Assembly: GCA_002254895.1 (NCBI GenBank)
Contig: NJDF01000022.1
Coordinates: 1 to 7,069, forward strand
DNA: 7,069 bases
Direction: 5' to 3'
From: Thermoprotei archaeon ex4572_64
Lineage (GTDB): Archaea; Thermoproteota; Thermoprotei; Thermoproteales; Thermocladiaceae
Shown here: piece after piece, positions 1 through 5,566 of the stretch
Position numbering within the stretch: the stretch's first letter is position 1
Layout of the letters: every line of letters starts with the position of its first letter
Position numbers and translations under genes: made by a program
Notes under the pieces: generated by a model
What the model saw: the letters and a program-made list of their open reading frames with translations, nothing else
Told to the model about the DNA's origin: nothing
Database searches by the model: none

Positions 1-284
1 TTTTTGCATGTTCAGAAAAAGATCTACAATCCTCAATCCATTACATAGTAGTTTCATCTATCTTAAGCAAAACTACAAGTATTGTTAAAGATTACTACAT
101 CAACATTACTTTTAGTAAGAGTATTGTAACTATATTCACGTCACGTAGTTAGAAACAAAACACTAAACATAGCGATTAAGGCATAGATGTGAATGATGAT
201 TTTGAGCCTAACCATTACTTGCTGCATACTTTATAAAGCTATTTAGGAAATTACGCATCATTACTCTTTTCATGAAAGGAAGGT
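1..284. other. intergenic region without supported gene
   Basis: This stretch is AT-rich and carries no convincing gene. The plus-strand frame beginning at position 3 is open from the left edge to a stop at 150-152 (about 49 codons) and could be the tail of a gene lying outside the window, but its translation resembles no family I recognise. A minus-strand reading frame of 24 codons (215 down to 141) encodes a short hydrophobic peptide and is probably chance. A palindromic TATA-like element, CTTTATAAAG, lies at 229-238. Just downstream of the tRNA half on the minus strand there is a pyrimidine-rich run (about 273-282) that may help end that transcript. Confidence 0.5.
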
Positions 285-355
285 TGGTGGACCGGCCGGG
301 ATTTGAACCCGGGATCACCCGCGTGCGAGGCGGGCTTTAGGCGGGGGTTGGGGTT
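285..355 (-). tRNA. tRNA-Ala(CGC) 3' half, candidate split (trans-spliced) tRNA gene
   Basis: Read on the minus strand, 334 down to 285 folds as the 3' half of a tRNA. The anticodon stem is CCCGC/GCGGG (334-330 with 322-318) around the loop CTCGCAC, giving anticodon CGC (327-325). A 5-nt variable loop follows (317-313), then a T stem CCGGG/CCCGG with loop TTCAAAT (312-296), the acceptor 3' strand CCGGTCC (295-289), discriminator A288 and an encoded CCA (287-285). Position 70 is U, which fits the G3:U70 identity pair of tRNA-Ala. No D arm or 5' acceptor strand is present: upstream comes a C-rich leader (about 355-335), and no GGGCCGG-like 5' half lies within the window on either side. A TATA-like box 26 nt before the leader suggests independent transcription. 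Split tRNAs with GC-rich pairing leaders are known from Nanoarchaeum, Caldivirga and some Desulfurococcales. The exact junction, around tRNA position 26-30, cannot be fixed without the 5' half. The main alternative is an attachment-site remnant of an integrated element. Confidence 0.72.
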
Positions 356-374
356 GATTCTTTAATCTTTACAT

Positions 375-383
375 TATTTAAAA
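375..383 (-). promoter_or_regulatory. TATA-like box for the tRNA 3' half
   Basis: The minus strand reads TTTTAAATA here. Its centre (about 379) lies some 24-26 nt before the run of A and C residues at 355-353 where the C-rich leader begins, which is the usual archaeal distance between TATA box and transcription start. It supports an independent short transcript of about 70 nt that starts with the leader. No experimental start is known. Confidence 0.5.
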
Positions 384-454
384 GTCTATTTTTAGGTATT
401 TTCTTCTCTGCTTGTAAAGGTTTTGAAAAGCACTTCACTAGTCACATATCTAAA

Positions 455-619
455 TTATCTTTTACGTGTTTTAACTAGATATGGTTTTACATATTTTTCA
501 AATACTTCTCTAAATGTAGTGATTTTAAGTCTTGTCAATAGGTATGTTCTGTAAACTCCACTATATCGTACAATACCTGCATTGTAATTACACTCAACTA
601 GTAATAGAGATACTCTCAT
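455..619 (-). CDS. possible small ORF or gene remnant, 54 aa
   Basis: This is a minus-strand reading frame with ATG at 619 and a TAA stop at 457-455. The frame stays open upstream of the ATG for about 16 codons without another ATG. The translation is basic and protein-like (it contains RYSGVYRTYLL and ends KTRKR), and the codons (AGA, CTA, GTA, AAA) resemble those of the neighbouring genes. I do not recognise the family. No good TATA box is seen at the right distance before the ATG, and the sequence upstream (620-780) is broken by stops in all minus frames. It could therefore be a true small gene, the surviving 3' end of a decayed gene, or chance. Confidence 0.3.
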   Translation of the reverse strand: MRVSLLLVECNYNAGIVRYSGVYRTYLLTRLKITTFREVFEKYVKPYLVKTRKR

Positions 620-793
620 CAAAGCAAGTCTAGTAAATGGTGAGAAAAGTGAAGACTCACTAACTTACAACTAGGACGTGCTTTACTTTCAATCACCTCA
701 TCTAGAAAGTTCTACTAATTGATAGAATTACTTCACTAAGATACTTGGTACCTCATATACGTGAGCTATGTTGAGAGTTTCGAGAGTAACTCA

Positions 794-800
794 TTAAAAA
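794..800 (+). promoter_or_regulatory. weak TATA-like element before the ferredoxin gene
   Basis: TTAAAAA occurs 22 nt before the ATG at 819 and 31 nt before the ATG at 828. This falls between the ideal distances for the two, so it does not decide the start. It would place transcription initiation near 820-826, giving a leaderless or nearly leaderless message. Confidence 0.3.
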
Positions 801-818
801 CAGTGAATAGAAAAGTAT

Positions 819-1172
819 ATGAACACTATGTCTGGCAAGACCTATGAAGAATTAGTAGCTCTTGAAAGAATAGTTATCAATCAAGAGGCATGTATAGGTT
901 GTGGTGCCTGTATAAGCTCATGCCCCAACAACGCGTTAGAACTTAATGAGGAGGGTAAGGCAGTTCTCATCTTCGAGTTATGTGAAGGTGGTAAGCCAGG
1001 ACATGAAAATGAGTGCTTAAAGGCTTGCCCTGTACAGTCTGATTGTATGTGGAGAGCAGGTGAAGCACCTGAAGAAGCTAAGAAGAAGACTGGATGGTAT
1101 ACTGTTAAAGATACAAGTGAACATGTTCTTAAAGCTTTAGAGGAGTGGAAGAAGAAGTACGGAATTGCATAA
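819..1172 (+). CDS. 4Fe-4S ferredoxin-like protein with atypical second cluster motif
   Basis: This is a soluble electron-transfer protein of 117 residues (114 if the ATG at 828 is used, which gives the more natural MSGKTYEEL start). The N-terminal half has a canonical cluster motif, CIGCGACISSCP, with Cys25, 28, 31 and 35. The second half does not repeat the usual CxxCxxCxxxCP. It has C55, then C66-xxx-C70-P and C76, so the cysteines that would hold a second cluster are spread out by a Gly/His/Glu-rich insert (residues 56-65). Eight cysteines are enough for two clusters. The C-terminal 40 residues are charged and helical-looking. No partner enzyme lies next to it: the next gene is convergent with a gap of only 26 bases, and upstream is the long gene-poor region. 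It is probably transcribed alone. The redox partner cannot be deduced from this window. Confidence 0.85.
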   Translation: MNTMSGKTYEELVALERIVINQEACIGCGACISSCPNNALELNEEGKAVLIFELCEGGKPGHENECLKACPVQSDCMWRAGEAPEEAKKKTGWYTVKDTSEHVLKALEEWKKKYGIA

Positions 1173-1183
1173 CAGCTAAAAAA

Positions 1184-1197
1184 TTTCATCTTTTCTC
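1184..1197 (+). terminator. T-rich terminator of the ferredoxin gene
   Basis: A pyrimidine-rich stretch containing TTTT (1191-1194) begins 12 nt after the ferredoxin stop codon and ends at the stop of the convergent gene. Archaeal transcription commonly ends on such T-rich runs without a hairpin. It is short, so the call is tentative. Confidence 0.35.
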
Positions 1198-1198
1198 C

Positions 1199-2260
1199 CT
1201 ACTCACCTAATCTTTCAAGAATGTCTTTAAGAGTATGAACTAGCTTAACGTTATCTTCATGATTACGTATAGATACTCTATAATAACCTTCACCAAGTCC
1301 AGGAATGTTTGAGGCATCTCTAATCTTTATTCTTCTCTTCAATAATTCATTATAGAGATCTCTCTCAAAGTACTTTACTATGAAGAAGTTGGTGTATGAG
1401 TTGAAACATTTAAGACCTAACTTTCTAAACTCAAACAACATCCACGATACTTCACTCTTAACAAAATTGATAGTTCTAAACTTAAACTCCTCAACATTAC
1501 CTACACGTAAGTACTTACTAAGTGCATAATCGATGATAGAGTTTACTCTCCAGGGAGTTAAGTGGTCTTGAAGATTAAGAGTAGAAATGCAGATTCCAAA
1601 TCTTAAACCAGGAATAGAGAAGAATTTCGTATATGACTTGATAATTATTAAGTTATCAGTAATGTACTTAATGAGTGATTGAGAATCTTCAATAAAGTTC
1701 ATAAACGATTCATCAATGATTAAGAATCCACTCCTTCTAGAAATCTCCATAACTACCTCTTGAAGAGTCTCTCTCTTAATCAATGTTCCTGTAGGATTAT
1801 TTGGATTACAAAGTATTACTAATGGTTTGTTGAAGCTTTTAATGATGTTTATCAATTTCTCAAAAGGAAGTTTAAATTCCTCACTCTCAATCATTAAGGA
1901 TAACTCAATAACATTCTTACTGAAAGTGTATGCTAATCTCCAATAATCAACATATGAAGGCTTAACTAGTATTGTAGTTTCTGGTTTAAGATATGTAAAT
2001 ACTGTCTGTAATGCTTCTGAAGCACCATTAAAAACATAGACGTATTCTGGCAACTCAACTCTCTCAAAATCACTAATTACACTTTTCAATTCTTCATAGC
2101 TAGGATTAGGATAGTATTTATATACCTTCCTTAAGCATGCTTCAACGATTAGTTGAACAAGTTCTTCAGGTGGTCCTAGTGGATTCATGTTTGAACTAAA
2201 GTCAAGAAATTTCTCACTTTCTCTCCAATCTACACCACCATGAGTTTGCCAAAACATCAT
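1199..2260 (-). CDS. cobD: CobD-like threonine-phosphate decarboxylase / HisC-family PLP enzyme
   Basis: This is a PLP-dependent fold-type I enzyme of 353 residues, a normal length for the family. Near the N-terminus it has HGG (7-9) and FSSNMNPLGPP (21-31), the combination typical of L-threonine-O-3-phosphate decarboxylase (CobD), which makes aminopropanol phosphate for the nucleotide loop of cobalamin. Further landmarks are CNPNNPTG (151-158), the PLP-nitrogen aspartate D183 in IIDES, the Schiff-base lysine K212 in SYTKFFSIPGLRFG, and a C-terminal arginine region YYRVSIRN (326-333). The close relative histidinol-phosphate aminotransferase shares most of these, so HisC function is the main alternative. 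The HGG plus NPLGP start favours CobD. The start codon overlaps the stop of the upstream gene by ATGA, so the two are translationally coupled. No other cobalamin gene is visible in the window. Confidence 0.8.
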   Translation of the reverse strand: MMFWQTHGGVDWRESEKFLDFSSNMNPLGPPEELVQLIVEACLRKVYKYYPNPSYEELKSVISDFERVELPEYVYVFNGASEALQTVFTYLKPETTILVKPSYVDYWRLAYTFSKNVIELSLMIESEEFKLPFEKLINIIKSFNKPLVILCNPNNPTGTLIKRETLQEVVMEISRRSGFLIIDESFMNFIEDSQSLIKYITDNLIIIKSYTKFFSIPGLRFGICISTLNLQDHLTPWRVNSIIDYALSKYLRVGNVEEFKFRTINFVKSEVSWMLFEFRKLGLKCFNSYTNFFIVKYFERDLYNELLKRRIKIRDASNIPGLGEGYYRVSIRNHEDNVKLVHTLKDILERLGE

Positions 2261-2601
2261 AACGCTAAATACTTAATCAATTCTGAACCCATAATTAGCC
2301 AGTCATCAGCATTCTTCTCTCTCAAGAAGATTCTAATCTTTTCTGGAATTTTCGTTACAAGTACTTGAGCATACTTAATGTAGTCATTATTAATCTCAAC
2401 ACCATCAAGAACAGCTACACCACATTTCAACTTCTCACCAAGAACTTCAAGATCTATACAGTCATCACATATGTGTCTAGCACCTAGAGCTTTAAGAACT
2501 TCACTATCAATAATTAAACTGAAGGTATGCTCAATCATTAAAGCAATACCTTCAATACTCTGCCTAAAACCTATAAGCTTAATTTTAACTACTCGACTCA
2601 T
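2257..2601 (-). CDS. unrecognised small protein coupled to cobD, with His/Cys cluster
   Basis: This protein of 114 residues starts at ATG 2601; a GTG three bases upstream is the other possible start. I do not recognise the family. There is no signal peptide and no membrane segment. The middle holds RHICDDC followed 12 residues later by C (one His and three Cys in about 18 residues), which could bind a metal. The C-terminal half looks like a small alpha/beta domain. Its stop overlaps the start of the cobD-like gene by ATGA, and it shares that gene's promoter, so a role in cobalamin synthesis or in handling the same substrate is a reasonable inference, but only from position. A TATA-like box sits 26 nt before ATG 2601, which favours that start and a leaderless message. 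Confidence 0.75.
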   Translation of the reverse strand: MSRVVKIKLIGFRQSIEGIALMIEHTFSLIIDSEVLKALGARHICDDCIDLEVLGEKLKCGVAVLDGVEINNDYIKYAQVLVTKIPEKIRIFLREKNADDWLIMGSELIKYLAL

Positions 2602-2622
2602 CACTCTACTAAACCTAAGTCT

Positions 2623-2631
2623 AAAATTTAA
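2623..2631 (-). promoter_or_regulatory. TATA-like box of the cobD operon
   Basis: The minus strand reads TTAAATTTT, centred 26 nt before the ATG at 2601. This is the distance expected for a leaderless archaeal transcript starting at or next to the start codon. It lies in the 112-base divergent interval shared with the aldolase/phosphatase gene. Confidence 0.5.
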
Positions 2632-2682
2632 CTATACACTACATATTGAATGTGTACTAATTTTAACACTACTTCTTGAAAA

Positions 2683-2691
2683 ATTATTAAA
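2683..2691 (+). promoter_or_regulatory. TATA-like box of the FBP aldolase/phosphatase gene
   Basis: ATTATTAAA is centred about 26 nt before the ATG at 2714, consistent with a leaderless transcript. It also helps to reject the much longer reading frame that begins upstream. Confidence 0.5.
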
Positions 2692-2700
2692 CCCCAAACC

Positions 2701-2712
2701 TTCTTTAAAGAA
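2701..2712. promoter_or_regulatory. 12-bp perfect palindrome just before the aldolase/phosphatase start
   Basis: TTCTTTAAAGAA is a perfect inverted repeat ending one base before the ATG at 2714. It covers the region between the TATA box and the predicted transcription start, where a bound repressor would block initiation, so it could be an operator. AT-rich palindromes of this length can also arise by chance, and no second copy is seen in the window. Confidence 0.25.
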
Positions 2713-2713
2713 T

Positions 2714-3880
2714 ATGCGTATTACAATCTCAATAATAAAGGCAGACATTGGTGGTTGGCCAGGCCATGCATGGAGTCATCCAAAAATTCTTGAATTTGCT
2801 TCTGAAAGATTAAGTGAAGCTGTTAAGGCTGGCTTAATTATTGATTACTTTGTATTTAATGTAGGTGATGATTTATCTCTAGTAATGTCACATACTAAAG
2901 GTGAAAACCATCCAGATATTCACAAACTTGCATGGGATGTATTTAAAGAAGCTACTGAAAATATTGCTAAGAAGTTGAAACTCTACGGTGCAGGTCAAGA
3001 TCTTCTTAAAGAAACTTTCAGCGGTAATATTAGAGGTATGGGTCCTCAAGTAGCTGAGATAGAGTTTGAGGAGAGACCTAGTGAGCCAATAATCATATTT
3101 GGTGCAGATAAGACAGAGCCTGGAGCACTTAACTTACCCATGTTTAAAATGTTTGCAGATCCATTCACAACAGCAGGACTAGTTATTGATCCAGCAATGC
3201 ATGATGGTTTCAAATTTGAAATTATTGACGTATATGAAGGTAGAGTATTCATACTCAATGCACCTGAAGACATGTACTCAATACTTGGCCTAATAGGTAC
3301 ACCAGGAAGATACATAATTAGGAGAGTATATAGAAAGAGAGATTTAATGCAAGCAGCAGCTATAAGTGTAGAGAGACTAAGCTTAATTGCAGGTAAATAT
3401 GTTGGTAAAGATGATCCAGTAGCTATTGTACGTACACAACATGGATTACCAGCCGTTGGTGAAGTACTTGAAGCATTCGCTCACCCACATCTAGTTCATG
3501 GATGGATGAGAGGTAGTCATGCAGGACCATTAATGCCAGCAAAGATGGTTGAGATAAATTACGATAAAAAGATAGCTGTAGGTCCAAGAATGACAAGATT
3601 TGATGGACCACCAAAAATTGCAGCACTTGGTTTTCAAGTACATGACGGCTACCTAGATGGACCTGTAGATCTCTTTGACGACCCAGCATTTGACTATACT
3701 AGACAGACAGCAGCATACATAACTGACTATATTAGAAGAATGGGACCAATACAACCACATAGATTACCAGAACATGAGCTAGAGTACACAACATTGCCAA
3801 AAATCTTAGCAACCCTTAAAGCAATACCTGTAGAAGAGTATGAGAAAGATAGATTCAAATACTTAAGAGGAGAAGCATAA
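2714..3880 (+). CDS. bifunctional fructose-1,6-bisphosphate aldolase/phosphatase
   Basis: This protein of 388 residues belongs to the class V FBPase family. The archaeal enzyme joins dihydroxyacetone phosphate and glyceraldehyde 3-phosphate to fructose 1,6-bisphosphate and then removes the 1-phosphate, giving fructose 6-phosphate in gluconeogenesis. The N-terminus is diagnostic: MRITISIIKADIGGWPGH, with D11 and H18. D52-D53, Q95, D132 and D233-D234 are all in place as expected for the Mg-binding acidic site. GKYVGKDD (227-234) places Y229 and K232 at the positions of the catalytic tyrosine and Schiff-base lysine of the characterised enzymes, so both activities should be intact. The start at 2714 is set by this conserved N-terminus and by the TATA box 26 nt upstream. 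In-frame sequence back to 2471 is antisense to the neighbouring gene and not coding. The next gene is convergent, with 7 bases between the stops. Confidence 0.96.
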   Translation: MRITISIIKADIGGWPGHAWSHPKILEFASERLSEAVKAGLIIDYFVFNVGDDLSLVMSHTKGENHPDIHKLAWDVFKEATENIAKKLKLYGAGQDLLKETFSGNIRGMGPQVAEIEFEERPSEPIIIFGADKTEPGALNLPMFKMFADPFTTAGLVIDPAMHDGFKFEIIDVYEGRVFILNAPEDMYSILGLIGTPGRYIIRRVYRKRDLMQAAAISVERLSLIAGKYVGKDDPVAIVRTQHGLPAVGEVLEAFAHPHLVHGWMRGSHAGPLMPAKMVEINYDKKIAVGPRMTRFDGPPKIAALGFQVHDGYLDGPVDLFDDPAFDYTRQTAAYITDYIRRMGPIQPHRLPEHELEYTTLPKILATLKAIPVEEYEKDRFKYLRGEA

Positions 3881-3887
3881 TTGAAAA

Positions 3888-4613
3888 CTAAGTCTTTAAT
3901 AAACTCTCAACTTCTTTTAAAAATTCTTCATAAAGTTTTAAAATCCATTCAGAATCACTTATAGAGAATTGAATATCAGGTTCATACCTAGCCTTATTCC
4001 TAAGTTCTAAAGCTTTATACAACTTACCAATCCAATCCTGACTAACTTTTCCTGACTTTACATAAAGTTCAGAAAAAACATAAATATATCCTGAGTGAGT
4101 CTTGGGTAATTCTCTACCTTTAACAATTATTAAAGCTTTAAGTAAAAGTTCAAGAGCGTTTTGACAAAGATCAATAACTATTCTATAAAATCCATAATTA
4201 TGAGCATGCTTAGCGTATTCATAATATTCACGTGATAATTGAATAAGCTTTTTAGCACGCTCTAAAAGAATCGCATTATTTATATACAATATTTTACCAT
4301 GATTTTTAATTTCCATCATGAAAATGTTTGTATCATCAAAATATTTTTGTAAAAACTCTTCAATACTATATGTTAACGTTTCAATAGATTCGTTAAATAA
4401 TTGATAAGTATTGTAAGCAATTTTTGAAATAGCATTATAAATCTTATCATCAATTTTATCTACCACGATTAGTAAATCAATATCACTATACGTGTTTGCA
4501 TATCCTTTAATAGTACTTCCGAAAAGTATTACAACATGAATTCTATTTCCCAATTCTTTAACAAGATTTTCAGTGAAGTATTTTGCAGCTTCAATTTTCT
4601 TAACAATTACCAC
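3888..4613 (-). CDS. MNT-HEPN fusion: minimal nucleotidyltransferase plus HEPN domain
   Basis: This two-domain protein has 241 residues. Residues 1-110 are a minimal nucleotidyltransferase: GSTIKGYANTYSDIDLLIV (32-50) has the GS pair and the metal-binding D44 and D46. Residues 115-240 are a helical HEPN domain ending in LRNKARYEPD. In separate MNT/HEPN toxin-antitoxin pairs, the HEPN RNase uses an R-x(4-6)-H motif and is silenced by the MNT, which adds AMP. Here the position expected for the His after R205 is Tyr210, so RNase activity looks doubtful. The start is GTG 4613: an upstream ATG at 4620 is followed at once by a stop, and a TATA-like box lies 27 nt before the GTG. The gene is more AT-rich than the aldolase/phosphatase gene. 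Its target and any toxin function are unknown. It is convergent with the aldolase/phosphatase gene. Confidence 0.85.
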   Translation of the reverse strand: MVIVKKIEAAKYFTENLVKELGNRIHVVILFGSTIKGYANTYSDIDLLIVVDKIDDKIYNAISKIAYNTYQLFNESIETLTYSIEEFLQKYFDDTNIFMMEIKNHGKILYINNAILLERAKKLIQLSREYYEYAKHAHNYGFYRIVIDLCQNALELLLKALIIVKGRELPKTHSGYIYVFSELYVKSGKVSQDWIGKLYKALELRNKARYEPDIQFSISDSEWILKLYEEFLKEVESLLKT

Positions 4614-4635
4614 TACATACTATTATTTTAATTTC

Positions 4636-4644
4636 TTTAAATAT
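4636..4644 (-). promoter_or_regulatory. TATA-like box of the MNT-HEPN gene, at the end of radA
   Basis: The minus strand reads ATATTTAAA, centred 27 nt before the GTG start at 4613. It overlaps the last codons and stop of the disrupted radA, so the MNT-HEPN gene can be expressed independently of radA transcription. Confidence 0.5.
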
Positions 4645-5484
4645 CTTCTACACCTTTTTCAGTTATTCTAAAACTTGCACTTGCCTTGTACGGTAATCTT
4701 GGACTATCAAAGACCTCCATGACTCTAACATCTTCTCTAGATTTCCTAAGAAATAATCTATGAGTTACTGCATGTGCAAGAACATTACCACCAGCAGGTC
4801 TCTTCACCTCAATATATCCTAAAGGTACGTCAAGTACTTGATTTGTAAGTACAACATGTACAGTATATACTTTCGCTATTCTCATTAACCAATCAAGAAT
4901 ATAGTTAAGTCTTTGCTGACGTTCAGCAAGTCTTTCACGACCTTTAAATTCAGCTCTATATAAGGCAATTATGGAGTCAATGACTACAAGCTTAACGTTG
5001 TTTTTCTCAATAAGTTTAACAACGTCAAATTTTACACGATCTTCAAGATCAGAAGCATTAACTACCTTAACGACATATATGTTATTAAGTACTTTATCTG
5101 GTTCTAGATTAAATCTTTTAGACATAGCTGTGTCTTTCCACTACCAAATTCGCCTGCAAATTCATAAATTGCTCTAGCTTCAAGACCACCTTGAAGTAAC
5201 TTATCAATAGCTTCAACGTGAGTTTTTACTCTTGGCAAATCAATAAACTTCTTAGCAAATTCACTAGCCTTAACAGCTCGATCACTACCAAGAACAAGTT
5301 CTCTAGCTGATCTTAAAATCTTCTCAGCTCTATCAGGAGTAATATCGGTAATATCTACAAGTTCTTCTGGCGTGAATAGTGCTAAATGTTTAGGTGACAT
5401 GATACCTTTAGATTGAAGAAGTTGTGCAGTTTTAGGACCAACACCATCAATATCTTTAAGATCAGGATTTTCAGTTCTACCCAT
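4637..5484 (-). pseudogene. radA: radA-type recombinase disrupted by an internal frameshifting deletion
   Basis: Two overlapping frames together make most of an archaeal RadA, the RecA/Rad51-family strand-exchange ATPase. The 5' frame (5484-5104, 126 residues) has the helix-hairpin-helix domain (IDGVGPKTAQLL, 13-24) and Walker A GEFGSGKT (111-118), then runs LCLKDLI to a stop. The 3' frame (5125-4637, 162 residues) resumes at MSKRFNLEPD and has Walker B LVVIDS, the loop-1 region FKGRERLAERQQ, TNQV, RPAGG and the C-terminus. By comparison with Sulfolobus RadA, about 36 residues are missing at the junction, including the strand and catalytic Glu of the YIDTEGTF block. The frames are offset, so the deletion is about 112 bp and not a multiple of three. 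Frameshifting could not restore the ATPase core. The remainder is open and well conserved, so the break is either recent or an assembly error. The N-terminal frame has its own TATA box. Confidence is high for family, moderate for true inactivation. Confidence 0.85.
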
Positions 5485-5508
5485 TAAGGTATGTTAATGA
5501 AACTCTTA

Positions 5509-5516
5509 CTTAAAAA
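5509..5516 (-). promoter_or_regulatory. TATA-like box of radA
   Basis: The minus strand reads TTTTTAAG, centred about 28 nt before the ATG at 5484. The spacing fits a leaderless or nearly leaderless transcript, so the promoter of the disrupted gene appears intact. Confidence 0.45.
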
Positions 5517-5566
5517 CCTAGCAAGTAAAATAAAACAAACCATTCAATCACGAAGAATTTAGTTAA

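Larger units (their letters stand above)
356..818. other. long gene-poor gap between tRNA half and ferredoxin
   Basis: Apart from the possible 54-residue ORF (455-619, minus) and the promoter elements at each end, I see no coding region or stable RNA here. The AT-rich composition contrasts sharply with the GC-rich tRNA half next to it. I looked for the missing 5' tRNA half (a GGGCCGG-type acceptor strand or a G-rich trailer) and for C/D-box RNA motifs on both strands and found neither in convincing form. Confidence 0.5.

Noticed and set aside
141..215. 24-codon hydrophobic minus-strand ORF that could be a tiny membrane peptide
   Set aside because: It is too short to judge. The TATA-like element before it lies only about 19 nt upstream of the ATG, and no conservation can be seen.
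188..215. C/D-box guide RNA suggested by TGATGA at about 193-198
   Set aside because: No CTGA D or D' box follows at a suitable distance, so the motif is probably chance.
271..339. Plus-strand ORF of 22 codons from ATG 271 across the tRNA half
   Set aside because: It is the typical spurious peptide read antisense to a tRNA T arm and anticodon arm. The RNA structure on the other strand explains the sequence.
327..355. G-quadruplex on the plus strand (runs of G in the complement of the tRNA leader)
   Set aside because: Only about three runs of three or more G are present. The sequence is better explained as the complement of a C-rich RNA leader.
285..360. Permuted or intron-containing tRNA-Ala gene
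   Set aside because: A permuted gene would need the 5' half just downstream on the minus strand, and an intron-containing gene would need it upstream. Neither side carries an acceptor 5' strand or D arm within the window.
2471..2713. An 81-codon upstream extension of the aldolase/phosphatase reading frame
   Set aside because: It is antisense to the small gene upstream of cobD, lacks similarity to the family, and the conserved family N-terminus and TATA box both point to ATG 2714.
4637..5484. Intein or intron within radA
   Set aside because: Sequence is missing at the junction, not added. No insert lies between the two halves, and the frames overlap by 22 bases.
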